From the NCBI GenBank assembly GCA_937625935.1, contig OW569391.1, forward strand, positions 124,001-188,000: a stretch of DNA of 64,000 bases, written 5' to 3'. Below the pieces are notes generated by a model. That model was not told the origin of the DNA. It ran no database searches and worked only from the letters and a program-made list of their open reading frames with translations. The stretch is from Tetramitus jugosus (taxonomy: Eukaryota > Heterolobosea > Eutetramitea > Acrasida > Vahlkampfiidae). A program made the translations under genes and the position numbers. Shown piece by piece: positions 31,126 through 40,356 of the stretch. Numbering within the stretch: position 1 is the stretch's first letter; the number at the start of each line of letters is the position of its first letter.

Positions 31126-32151
31126 ATGTCATCATCACTGGATCCATTTGATACCGCAAAGGAAGAAGTCGTTCAAAAGCTAAACGTTGTCACCGCACTA
31201 TATGAACTTTTTCATGAACAAAAACAGGATGGAACGGGTGACCGTGCACTGAGTGACCTCATAAAAGAATTGAAAAAGAATTGTAAATCTGTTGATTTTT
31301 ACCTCAAGGATTTGGAGGCAACTGTGAAAATTGTAGAAAAGCATGTTATCATTGTCACACATAGTTATAGTTGTTGATTCCAAACGAAAGTCGAACTAAC
31401 CATTTTTTTTGCGTGTCTGTCTATAGACAACCAGCCAGATTCGGAATCAGTCAAAAAGAACTACAGAACAGAGTACAGTTTATTCAACAAACGAAAAATC
31501 AAGTGGCAGGCATTAAGAAGGTATGTGGAGGAACAATCATTATTCATTTTGTTATTGTTATTGTGGAAAAACAGTGAAAGCTAAACAATATTTTTATTCT
31601 CAAATTGAAATCATATGATTGGATGATTGGATAATTGTGTGAATCATGGATGATGAAAATAATCAATTGAATGAATGAACAAAAATTCACATGATGATGA
31701 ACTTGGCCAATGACAGGATATTGATTCGGCTGGATCACGAAGAGCGCGAAAAGAAGATCGTAAAAATTTGTTGGACCATGATCAATTCGAAGACCCGATT
31801 CAAACGGCTTACAATCGTCAAGTCGAACGAACCAATCAAGAATATATCAATGAACAAATGCTGCAGCAACAGCAGATTCGTAGAGACCAGGATCAAGGCA
31901 TTGATCAAGCCCTTGCAGCCACCAATCGAATTTATACGATTGCAAGTGAACTCGGTGAAGAATTGGACAACCAAAACAAGGAATTAGAGGAGATGGAGCA
32001 CGAAGTCGACCAAACAAACAGTTTATTGAAACGTACATCGCACAAGATGGAAAAGTTGATGAATGTGGGCGGTGATGTGGGAAAGATTATTTGTATTATT
32101 GTTTTGGTCGTTATTATTGCGTTGATGGTTGTGCTGCTGTTTGGTATTTAA
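31126..32151 (+). CDS. Qc-SNARE, syntaxin 6-like
   Basis: Three exons (31126-31340, 31427-31520, 31717-32151) encode 247 residues. The N-terminal part is a syntaxin-6-type three-helix domain (DPFDTAKEEVVQKL ... LSDLIKELKKNCKSVDFYLKDLEATVKIVEK|QPARFGISQKELQNRVQFIQQTKNQVAGIKK). Then comes a Qc SNARE motif (DQALAATNRIYTIASELGEELDNQNKELEEMEHEVDQT) with the zero-layer Gln in DNQNKEL, and a C-terminal transmembrane helix (IICIIVLVVIIALMVVLLF). The family acts in TGN/endosome fusion. Protein continuity requires the first intron to begin GCATGT rather than GTATGT, a GC-AG intron. Confidence 0.85.
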
Positions 32152-32268
32152 CTCATGTTATTTTGTATAAAAACTTTACAACACACCGACGTCTTCCTTC
32201 CTTTGAACTCTCAACCAAATTTCTCCGCCTGAAAACAAAACTCAACAGAAAAAATTCATTCACAACAA

Positions 32269-34137
32269 ATGCAATCATCCATGTTGTTGTTATCGTCGCT
32301 GCGACGAGGAGCAAGAACAATAACGACCAACAACAACAACAAGCATACTGTGCGTATATTGACTTGTCCACAACAACGACTCCATAGCAGCAACAACAAT
32401 CATTTTCCCCAATTTATTCCATATGAACAACAACAACAACAATCACACGAAGAACAACAGGAACATCGCCATCATGACTTGTTCATGTCAGACATGGACG
32501 AACATCAAACCAACCAACATCACTACCATCACCGTCACAACCATCAACATGATGATGATGATGAAATGAACTATAGTGGTGGTCATAGTGGTCGTGTTCA
32601 CATGAACAGTCGTCCCAAATGGGAAGAATGGAGCATTGAACAATTTTTGTCACCATTGTTGACTCGTGAAGAATTTGATCAATTGACTCGATCCATGACA
32701 GAATCATCATTTGCTTCTACACAGGCACTATCATCGTCGTCATTGTCATCTACTCATGACAATCATCAGAAGAATCGGAGAAATCAAATGTCGGCGACAG
32801 CGGTGAAAAATTTTACAGTGACCACGACAAATGTCATGCTCATGATTGGAGGCAAGGTCACATGGTCCACTATTCTTCAAATGATGCAATCTTGTTTTAT
32901 GATTGAGAGGCCTGATTTGGCAGAGAAAATATTTTTGCACTTGGATTCGAGTGAAGAGTACAGTCAGTGTCTACAAGCGTTTCACTATGGAGCGTTGATT
33001 GATGTTGCGATTCGTTATTCTCCGCGGTTTGATTGTGCGCAGTTGTTTCATTGCATTTTGGCGGGAGCAGAGAAGAATGAGTCAGTGAAGACAATGGATC
33101 AAGCACAGTTGTTTATGTTGTTGAGACTGGTGGTGTTTGAGGATAAAGTCACGTGGAAAATGTTTCCTGCGATGAAACGGTTGACTCATTGGCAAATGTC
33201 GCGATCGTATGATGACATGTCGACTATTGATTTTATGCGAGTCATGATTTTGTTTAAGAGGTGGAAGATTTCGGGACAGAAGAATGGTGCATCGAAACGA
33301 GCCTTTATTCTGCATTATTTAACGAGTTTGAAGCAAATGATTATTCATAATGGAGGATTAAGTGAACGAGAAGTGAATTTTCATTCCAAGTTAGTGATCC
33401 AAGTATTGGAATTGTTATATTATTTGAAAGATGAGAAAGAAAGTAAAGAATGGCAAGAAATGGCGCGACAGTATAGTATTGAGTTAAATTATCCATTGAT
33501 CGTGAATACGCTCAACGCAGGAACGAAAAAGCGCGGATTCAATTACGGTTATCAATTCTTAAAAGACTCAGAAAATTATTTTGCCCTGAAACCTGATATT
33601 ACACTATTTAATGTTGTGCTGACGCAGGCCAAAACAATTGCACAAGTGCATTCGTTGTTGAATGAGATGAATAATCAAAATATATCGCCTAATGTTAGTG
33701 CATTTATTCATATTATTCGATTACTTGTGTCACAAAATCGGATAGATCAGGCCAAGATGTTTTATGAACAAATGCAAGTGCATTGTGGAACTGATGAATT
33801 GAACTCTGTAGATTTATTCTTACTGGTGTCTGCGTTTGGTCCAGGCCCAGAAACAGAAGGAATTGTGAACATGTTACAACTGAGGAGTCTGTCAAATTTA
33901 ACGCCGAAACTCATTGGTTTATTGTGGAACTTCTCCAAGAGCTTCCGGTTATGGATGTTTGAGGAGATTACTCAACCTCATTTCAGTATATTAGCACCAA
34001 CGCATCGAGACGCGATCCATGCTCTACTTCGGTTCTTGGAACACAATGATCCATCGAATTACGACAAGGTACATGCCATTGTAACTCGGCAGCAACAAAC
34101 GACAAGATACCCTGATCCGCACCAAATGAACAACTAG
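32269..34137 (+). CDS. Pentatricopeptide-repeat (PPR) protein
   Basis: A 622-residue protein. The N-terminus is short, Ser/Leu/Arg-rich and without acidic residues (LLLSSLRRGARTI), consistent with a mitochondrial presequence. An Asn/His/Gln-rich low-complexity region runs to about residue 110. The C-terminal half contains degenerate PPR-like helical pairs, for example ITLFNVVLTQAKTIAQVHSLLNEMNNQNISPNVSAFIHIIRLLVSQNRIDQAKMFYEQM, which has the typical N(V/A)xxY/F...AxxxxxxM..GxxP pattern. PPR proteins bind specific organelle RNAs; heterolobosean mitochondria use C-to-U editing and carry DYW-class PPRs, but no DYW domain is visible here. Confidence 0.65.
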   Translation: MQSSMLLLSSLRRGARTITTNNNNKHTVRILTCPQQRLHSSNNNHFPQFIPYEQQQQQSHEEQQEHRHHDLFMSDMDEHQTNQHHYHHRHNHQHDDDDEMNYSGGHSGRVHMNSRPKWEEWSIEQFLSPLLTREEFDQLTRSMTESSFASTQALSSSSLSSTHDNHQKNRRNQMSATAVKNFTVTTTNVMLMIGGKVTWSTILQMMQSCFMIERPDLAEKIFLHLDSSEEYSQCLQAFHYGALIDVAIRYSPRFDCAQLFHCILAGAEKNESVKTMDQAQLFMLLRLVVFEDKVTWKMFPAMKRLTHWQMSRSYDDMSTIDFMRVMILFKRWKISGQKNGASKRAFILHYLTSLKQMIIHNGGLSEREVNFHSKLVIQVLELLYYLKDEKESKEWQEMARQYSIELNYPLIVNTLNAGTKKRGFNYGYQFLKDSENYFALKPDITLFNVVLTQAKTIAQVHSLLNEMNNQNISPNVSAFIHIIRLLVSQNRIDQAKMFYEQMQVHCGTDELNSVDLFLLVSAFGPGPETEGIVNMLQLRSLSNLTPKLIGLLWNFSKSFRLWMFEEITQPHFSILAPTHRDAIHALLRFLEHNDPSNYDKVHAIVTRQQQTTRYPDPHQMNN

Positions 34138-34162
34138 ATTAGATAAACGTTAACTACTCTTC

Positions 34163-35083
34163 TTAGAGAGGAATATTTATGATTTGCTTTGCTCTTAATT
34201 GAATCATGGGAATGAGTCTCTGAGGATCGTCCATGGCTGCTGGATCTCTTACAAACAGTGCATTCTTCTTGGCAATGTCTTCCCATGAACTCTCATGCCA
34301 ACTGAACTCTCTGACGACCACCTTTGATTGGAAGTCATGGTAGAGACGTGTGTCAATAATACGCACACAAACACCATCGACTCTCATAAAGAACCGCAAC
34401 AGACAAAAGAATCCATGACTCATCACTCTTGTTTTTACATTGATCCTGCTCTCGCCATGATCATGAAGCTCATCCTGATACAACAAAATGTCATCATAAA
34501 ACAGAATGTCATCATGTTGCATCAATCGTTCAAAATTAATGTTTTCCAATGGATGTCCCTTCTGTAACCACTGATCATGGCTCTCTTGTATCTCTTGTTC
34601 AGTGAGCTTTGTGCCATTGTGTTCAATTGTGCCTCTGTACAAGGTTGTAAACGTCCAATCAATATTGTCTTGGCGCTCTTCAATTTTTTCTCCGACCACG
34701 GGATCGGAAGATTTTGTCGGCACAGAAGTTGGCGCCAAAGTAGCTTGAGTCGCAAATTGGTTCGACAATTCACTCGAAGTACTTGGCGGCAAAATTTTAT
34801 CGCTCCATGCACAACCAACCTTTACGTTCGGAATTTTGTGGGCATTGAGAATGTGAGATTTGGCAGCTTCCAATGCATCATACGCATTGAACGACAAACA
34901 AAAACCATTATCTCCATTGGCAAAAGTCAAATGAGAGTTAAAAACCATCTCTGGCATAGCAAACACTTGAAGACGCTCAGTAAAGTCATCCAATTCTTGT
35001 GCGTTGAGAATGGGAGTTGTTACACTGGACATTTTCCATCCCTTCAGATCATAGTTTTTTGTTTTGTTTGGTACTGATGTCAT
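34163..35083 (-). CDS. TIPRL: TIP41-like protein (PP2A/TOR signalling)
   Basis: A 306-residue protein from the ATG at 35081-35083; the frame extends upstream without another supported start. Family features: the opening LKGWKM, LQVFAMPEMVFNSHLTF, the FCLSFNAYDAL segment, DWTFTTLYRGT, a Glu/Asp-rich stretch with ILFYDDILLYQDELHDHG, and the core SHGFFCLLRFFMRVDGVCVRIIDTRLYHDF (consensus FFLRVDGVL.R..DTR.YHEF) followed by VVREFSWHE. TIP41/TIPRL binds PP2A-family catalytic subunits and tunes TOR signalling. A Ser/Thr/Ala-rich insertion (about residues 100-135) is specific to this protein. It is divergent from the SELENOF homologue, with starts 113 bp apart. Confidence 0.9.
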   Translation of the reverse strand: MTSVPNKTKNYDLKGWKMSSVTTPILNAQELDDFTERLQVFAMPEMVFNSHLTFANGDNGFCLSFNAYDALEAAKSHILNAHKIPNVKVGCAWSDKILPPSTSSELSNQFATQATLAPTSVPTKSSDPVVGEKIEERQDNIDWTFTTLYRGTIEHNGTKLTEQEIQESHDQWLQKGHPLENINFERLMQHDDILFYDDILLYQDELHDHGESRINVKTRVMSHGFFCLLRFFMRVDGVCVRIIDTRLYHDFQSKVVVREFSWHESSWEDIAKKNALFVRDPAAMDDPQRLIPMIQLRAKQIINIPL

Positions 35084-35196
35084 GATGGTGATATTTGTTT
35101 GTTTACACGCGTTCTGGTTGTTTGCTTTTGCTTTTTTTTGTTTGTTTTTCGGTGGCAGAGCTTTTCGGAGAATCAACAAGAAAATCAAACAAGATC

Positions 35197-35685
35197 ATGC
35201 GCGCCTTTTCTTATGTGCTACTGTTGTTGATTGGAGCTTTGCTCTCGATATCAGTGTTGCTTGTGCAGGCGAATGAGCAACAACAACCAGAACAAGAAAG
35301 ATTGACTCCAGAGCAATGTCAAAGCTATGGTTTCGTCTCAGAAGAGTTACCTTGTGGTGTCTGTAAAGCCTTTAGTACGTTTGTGAGCGATAGCACATTG
35401 ATTTCGCAGTGTAATGCCTGTTGTACAACTTCCTTGGACGGTCAGAAAAAGTACAAGAAGGCTTTGCTCGAAGTTTGTCATATGAGGCTTCAAACTCTGC
35501 CTGAGCTACAACATTTCATTTCCAAGAGAGCAAACTTGTTCAAGAACTTGAGAATCAGTTACAAGTACAATGCTAATCCTAGCTTATCAATGGAGCAGAC
35601 GAACAGTGCTAAGGTTGATAAGATGCCGATCGATAAGTGGTCGAACGATGACATTTTCAATTATTTATCACAATCCATTAATTAA
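35197..35685 (+). CDS. SELENOF (Sep15) homologue with Met at the Sec position
   Basis: A 162-residue ER-lumen protein: a signal peptide (YVLLLLIGALLSISVLL), then the UGGT-binding cysteine region CGVC (C53, C56) and CNACC (C72, C75, C76), then the thioredoxin-like domain. The family redox motif is CGU/CxC in LEVCGUKLGRFPQVQAF; here the equivalent is LEVCHMRLQTLPELQHF. The first Cys (C94) is kept and the Sec/Cys position is Met96 (ATG at 35482-35484). Downstream landmarks LFKNLRISYKYNANPSL and KWSNDDIFNYLSQSI match the family end. SELENOF assists glycoprotein quality control with UGGT; loss of the second redox residue suggests a binding rather than oxidoreductase role. Confidence 0.85.
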   Translation: MRAFSYVLLLLIGALLSISVLLVQANEQQQPEQERLTPEQCQSYGFVSEELPCGVCKAFSTFVSDSTLISQCNACCTTSLDGQKKYKKALLEVCHMRLQTLPELQHFISKRANLFKNLRISYKYNANPSLSMEQTNSAKVDKMPIDKWSNDDIFNYLSQSIN

Positions 35686-35745
35686 AGTCCCTTGCGTTTG
35701 TTGATTGTATTAATCGTTGTCCATCTGTGTGCCTGACAATCTAGT

Positions 35746-36921
35746 TTATTGCTGATGATTTGTAAAGAACAAACATAAGAAGAGACTCACAGTTGCCATT
35801 AAGGGAGCTGATAGAGTCAGGAGAAGTGATGGGCTAGTGGGTAGAGATCCTCCTGATACAATGTCTTTCATGAGTCGAGTAGCCACGATATCTGGCGAGG
35901 GAATGCCATGCTGATCTGGCGAGTTACCAATCAGTGAGTGTTGTACAGAATTAAGTTCAATTATTTGTGGTTCAAATAATTCTGGCTCTAGCAATGACAG
36001 TATAAGGAGAGGATCGTAGGGATACGAGATATTGTTCATACTATCGAACCACTTATCCTTTGTTTGGTGTTCTTCTGGTATCTTATAGATTCGATAGAGC
36101 AGATCGGGGGCACTATCCCACATGGATTCAAGAGCCTTTCGTAGATAGCTCAAGATATGTATCGGCGCTCCATTGGAGTCACTCAATGATTCGAATAAGC
36201 TCTTGGGTATTGGAACACGATAGGCAGCATATTTTCCCAAACTAACAAACGGAACCTTGTGATTTTGGAGATTACTAAACACTACACGAGATGCAAATTG
36301 GTCTTCTCTCATATTATAACTATTCTGTACATCAGGTTCCAATCGATCGCCAATAGGAACTACAATCTGTCCTTGGATATACAAACGCCGTATATTTCTT
36401 GCAAAGTATGGATCTTTCATGATAGCATTAGACAATGGTGTTAACGGACCAATGATCATTACATTCACCATTCCTGCATTCTTATTTACAGTGTCAATAA
36501 TGAATTGAGAGGCATCTTCATCAACTTGTTGTTGCTCAGTACTCCTCTCCCATTCAGGAATCAACTCATCTGGCATTGAAAACTCATGGCTTGACCGTAT
36601 ATTTTCATCTCCACTTGGTGCAATGACTCGAATCAGTTTCTGTACATCACGACCGGAGTCACCCATCAACCTTTGAAGGAGTTGTCGAGTCAGAAAAGCC
36701 CGCTTAGCATGCACTCCACCACAAACGACAATGCCTAACAAGTCCACCTTCTTATTTAGATGAGCCAACAGTAAGTACAATGCCAGTACGTCATCAATGT
36801 CTCCACCAATATCTGTGATCAGCAAGACTTTGGATGCAGCATGCTGTTCGTTCATGATGAGAACCAGTTTTTTTGTGCTTTTGGAACTTCTAATACGGAG
36901 ATCTTTCTCCGTTCCATCCAT
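35746..36921 (-). CDS. Nucleoside hydrolase-like protein, membrane-anchored
   Basis: A 391-residue protein from the first ATG (36919-36921). The N-terminal motif VLLITDIGGDIDDVLAL is the DTDxGxDDxxA calcium site of inosine-uridine-preferring nucleoside hydrolases, followed by GIVVCGGVHAKRA, VMIIGPLTPLSNAI and PYDPLLIL. These enzymes split ribonucleosides into base and ribose for purine/pyrimidine salvage. The C-terminus ends with a hydrophobic segment (LLLTLSAPLMATVSLFLCLFF), suggesting a tail or GPI anchor. The same open frame continues 5' of the ATG with a very hydrophobic stretch (LLLNCLFLETGILFLSLIL) that looks like a signal peptide but has no ATG. A short upstream exon may therefore be missing, and the true protein may be secreted or on the cell surface. 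Confidence 0.75.
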   Translation of the reverse strand: MDGTEKDLRIRSSKSTKKLVLIMNEQHAASKVLLITDIGGDIDDVLALYLLLAHLNKKVDLLGIVVCGGVHAKRAFLTRQLLQRLMGDSGRDVQKLIRVIAPSGDENIRSSHEFSMPDELIPEWERSTEQQQVDEDASQFIIDTVNKNAGMVNVMIIGPLTPLSNAIMKDPYFARNIRRLYIQGQIVVPIGDRLEPDVQNSYNMREDQFASRVVFSNLQNHKVPFVSLGKYAAYRVPIPKSLFESLSDSNGAPIHILSYLRKALESMWDSAPDLLYRIYKIPEEHQTKDKWFDSMNNISYPYDPLLILSLLEPELFEPQIIELNSVQHSLIGNSPDQHGIPSPDIVATRLMKDIVSGGSLPTSPSLLLTLSAPLMATVSLFLCLFFTNHQQ

Positions 36922-37020
36922 TTCTTGACACCCGTCGGACAATATCAACGAAAGAAATAAAATTCCAGTTTCCAAAAACAAACAATTCAAGAGCAAACAC
37001 AAGATCCTCTTGAATCAATA

Positions 37021-38226
37021 TTGATGATAAAGTTGATTGATATGAAGAAACAAAGTCGTTTAAGTACCTACCTCAGTTTATTCATTCTCTTTTCACTGTA
37101 TGCTTGTATCTCCGCTTCAAACGGAGAAACATTACAAAATGATAATATCATGGCGCCAAAAGCTACTGTAAAGCTCATGAATGATGAGCTATTAGGGAGG
37201 AGACAACAGCACGAAAAAGTATTGAGATTCATACGGCTCAACAACCAAAAACTCATTGACAAGATCAACAATGATCCAACATCATCGTGGAAGGCCCAAA
37301 GCTATGATCAATTTGAGAACAAGACTCTGTATGACGTGCAATTCTTGTTTGATGCGTTCCAACAATTTAAATATGAAGACGAAAGTCACAATACCAAGCC
37401 AAAAGCAATGGTCGTTGCGACACCATATGCACAAGACTATTTTGCAAAGGTGTTGCCTACGCATTTTGATGCGAGAACGAGGTGGCCACAGTGCATTCAC
37501 CCGATAAGAAGTCAGGGACAATGTGCTTCTTGCTATGCCTTTAGTTCCTCTGGTGTGTTGGGTGATCGTTTTTGTATTGTGTCGAATGGATCTGTGAATG
37601 TTATATTGTCTCCTCAGTATCTAAGTATGTTTTGGAAGAAGAGATTACTGTATCTTTTTGTTGTAATGTTTTTGTAATGGTTGGTTAACTTTTTTATTGA
37701 TTTTTTGTAAACAGTTTCGTGCGACGATAGAAATTTTGGTTGTAATGGTGGAGTGCCCGACACTGCCTGGCAATTCTTGGCCAATACCGGCACATGCTCC
37801 GAGCAATGCTTCCCATATTCATCTGGTTCAGGTAGCGTGCCTGAGTGCAGAGGAAATTGTGTGAATCACTCATCAATGAAAAGATATCGTGCAGATCTTC
37901 GTTCGATTAAGCACTTTAGAGGTGATTTGAATGCAATCATGTACGATATTGCAACTAACGGTCCCGTTCAATCTGGGATGAGAATCTATGAAGACTTCTT
38001 CCAGTACTCCTCTGGTGTTTATAGACATCAGTGGGGAAGTTACGCAGGTGGACACGCCATAAAGATTATCGGTTGGGGTGTCGACAGTTACTCTGGATTG
38101 GATTATTGGATTGTGGCCAATAGTTGGGGCACGGACTGGGGAATGAATGGGTACTATTGGATTGTTAAGGGTCGAGATGAGTGCGAGATTGAGGCGTGCT
38201 GTCTGTCTGGACAACCTCTCTATTAA
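37021..38226 (+). CDS. Papain-family (C1A) cysteine protease, cathepsin B-like
   Basis: Exons 37021-37624 and 37715-38226 join as QYLI|SCDDRNFGCNGG through a 90-nt intron; 371 residues. A signal peptide (LSLFILFSLYACISA) and propeptide precede the mature enzyme. Active-site features: oxyanion Gln and catalytic Cys in SQGQCASCYAF (family QGxCGSCWAF, so Gly to Ala and Trp to Tyr changes), CNGG, catalytic His in GGHAIKIIGWG, and Asn in VANSWGTDWG. The end (KGRDECEIEACCLSG) resembles cathepsin B. The occluding loop is short or altered. Function: lysosomal or secreted proteolysis; such proteases are numerous in Naegleria. It is divergent from the nucleoside hydrolase gene. Confidence 0.9.
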
Positions 38227-38427
38227 GGATGAGACGGTTGTGAAGAGATTGGCCTTTCTTTCCTATAATCACATGTGATTGTTTGTGCACATTGTCAAAT
38301 GTCGCAACCGGTATTCGGACGTTGTGCTGTTCGTTGGCAGTAAGTCAGTTGTGAACAATTGAACAACTGTTTGTCGACTCGATTTCAATAAGTGTTGTTG
38401 ACGTCAATACAATTAGCATAAATAGTT

Positions 38428-40215
38428 TTATTCTACGTAGAAGCAGTCCGTGTCACTTCGAAGAACCTTGTTTTTTTCAATTTGGCTCTTGGTTGCGATG
38501 GTTAACTCAGTCATAGATGCTACCACTTCAGACAGCATGGAGAAGTTGAGTCGCCCAACATCAGGAGTTTTCTTTAAGCACCTTCCATCGATTTGATACA
38601 CTCGATATTCGATTTCATTGGCGTTGGATTGTGTGTACTGGCGAAGATCAGTGATTCTTGCAATGGTTGTTTTTTCTCCCACTGTGTGTATTCTTACATA
38701 ACTCTTCTTCGAGAATGGTTTACCTTGGAAGAGGAAGCAATCGTACTCTGCCATTGTGGATGTTTTCATTGTTGGTTGTATCCACATGAATTGGATATGC
38801 TCCAAAGAAGCAGATGCATTGGTACTCGACTGTGTTTGATGAGCAGTAGTTATTGTAGCATATGTTGTCTCTTCGTTCCATACTTGTTCAGCTTGTGTCA
38901 GAGGCACTAACTTATTACCAACAATTTTATCAAGACAAATCGCTTGCATTGTGTTATAATCTTCCTTGCTAATATACACAGCCACCTTTTTGTCAATTAA
39001 GTGAATTGGAAGTTCTTCCTTGTACTTTGCATACACACGAGCAAGTTTTTCACCACTAAATTCTCTAAAGACAAACATCATTGCGTTTTCTGTTTGCCTA
39101 AACTCACATATGTGTACAATTTGCTTGTTCACCAGTTTGACAGTGTCACCTAGTCTGAAAATAACAGTCTTCCTCTGTGTAAATGACAAGTTGCTTGTTC
39201 TTCGGAATCCTGTTATGATTTGACACTGTTTCTCCTTCAGATCATATATCCACTCCTCGTTAAACGAGGAACTTGAAGAAGAGTTGGAGTTAGTGCTAGA
39301 TTGACTGTTGGCTACATGTTCGACAATCTCTTGACTGGACTGTTCAACTGCGATTTGTTCTTCTTGTTGCTCTTGCTCTGTTGGCTCTTCAGGTACAGCC
39401 AACAATGTATCAATGTTTGGCGAGAATGCTTTTGTAATCTCAACCACTTGTCCCTCAATTACACATGATTGAATATAGAGCTGGTTAACGATAAAGATAG
39501 AGAGATGATTTGCTCTGTCTAGCACTGATTGATACTTTTCATCTCGTGAAGTGTCATCATATAATATCAGTTTTGTTGTTTCTGTATCGGGTTCTGTGTG
39601 CTCTGGCACAATGACACCACCACCAACAATGATCATTTTCTCAATCAATTGATTCCTGGCCACTTCTGATGAATATAAATGTACCTCAAAACTCAACCCA
39701 GCAAATACTCGAATGTTTTGTTGCATAATGTGCAGCGTCGTGGGTATCTCTTGTCTCACATAATTTGAAGACAAAACACCACGAGGCAACAAAAATCGTT
39801 CAATTTCGCAATTGTCAACAATTGGTATCAAGTGTTGATGTATTGCACATTCTCTCACAAAATTGACATGCAATCTCGGTATCTCATACAGATTGGCAAG
39901 AAAGTAATTCTCAGTCTTGTGAAATGCATCAGACAAGAATAGTATTTGCTTATCACTCAAATTATCTTGTGTCTGAAACTCTATTACTTTGCCTCCATGA
40001 GATACAATCGTCTGGTGCACTTCAGAGTACACATTGGGCGCTACTCCACTGACTACAAAGTTCAATCCGGCGAAAATTTGAGGTACTTTTGTTCTGTTTT
40101 TTCTCCTGGTTGTTCTGCCCTTTCTGCTGACGATGGGAGTCCGTGGTTCCATGGGCTCGATCAGCTCCATTGGCTCATCCTCATTCTCTTGGGTCATCGG
40201 TAGTGACAAATCCAT
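38428..40215 (-). CDS. BRCT-domain protein
   Basis: A 595-residue protein beginning at the ATG in MDLSLP (40213-40215). After a basic segment come two BRCT-like domains: one at about residues 48-140 (IFAGLNFVVSGVAPN ... VHQTIVSHGGKVIEF ... HVNFVRECAIHQHLI) and one at about 165-260 (VFAGLSFEVHLY ... LIEKMIIVGGGVIV ... FIVNQLYIQSCVIEGQVV). A Glu/Gln/Ser-rich linker leads to a beta-rich C-terminal part (VIFRLGDTVKLVNKQIVHICEFRQ ... CFLFQGKPFSKKSYVRIHTV) that resembles BAH or Tudor-like chromatin modules. BRCT pairs bind phosphoproteins in DNA repair and checkpoint pathways. The combination suggests a chromatin-linked repair adaptor, by inference. Confidence 0.7.
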   Translation of the reverse strand: MDLSLPMTQENEDEPMELIEPMEPRTPIVSRKGRTTRRKNRTKVPQIFAGLNFVVSGVAPNVYSEVHQTIVSHGGKVIEFQTQDNLSDKQILFLSDAFHKTENYFLANLYEIPRLHVNFVRECAIHQHLIPIVDNCEIERFLLPRGVLSSNYVRQEIPTTLHIMQQNIRVFAGLSFEVHLYSSEVARNQLIEKMIIVGGGVIVPEHTEPDTETTKLILYDDTSRDEKYQSVLDRANHLSIFIVNQLYIQSCVIEGQVVEITKAFSPNIDTLLAVPEEPTEQEQQEEQIAVEQSSQEIVEHVANSQSSTNSNSSSSSSFNEEWIYDLKEKQCQIITGFRRTSNLSFTQRKTVIFRLGDTVKLVNKQIVHICEFRQTENAMMFVFREFSGEKLARVYAKYKEELPIHLIDKKVAVYISKEDYNTMQAICLDKIVGNKLVPLTQAEQVWNEETTYATITTAHQTQSSTNASASLEHIQFMWIQPTMKTSTMAEYDCFLFQGKPFSKKSYVRIHTVGEKTTIARITDLRQYTQSNANEIEYRVYQIDGRCLKKTPDVGRLNFSMLSEVVASMTELTIATKSQIEKNKVLRSDTDCFYVE

Positions 40216-40356
40216 GTTTCCTTTGTTCCTTTTGTTTTTGTTCAAAAATTGAAACGTTACCAGATTTTGGCGCGCAAAACTTTCGCGGTTAGTTCAAGCA
40301 ATTGCTCGAACCCACAACGCTCAAACAAAAACGAAGAGAAACAAGCAAAAATCAAC

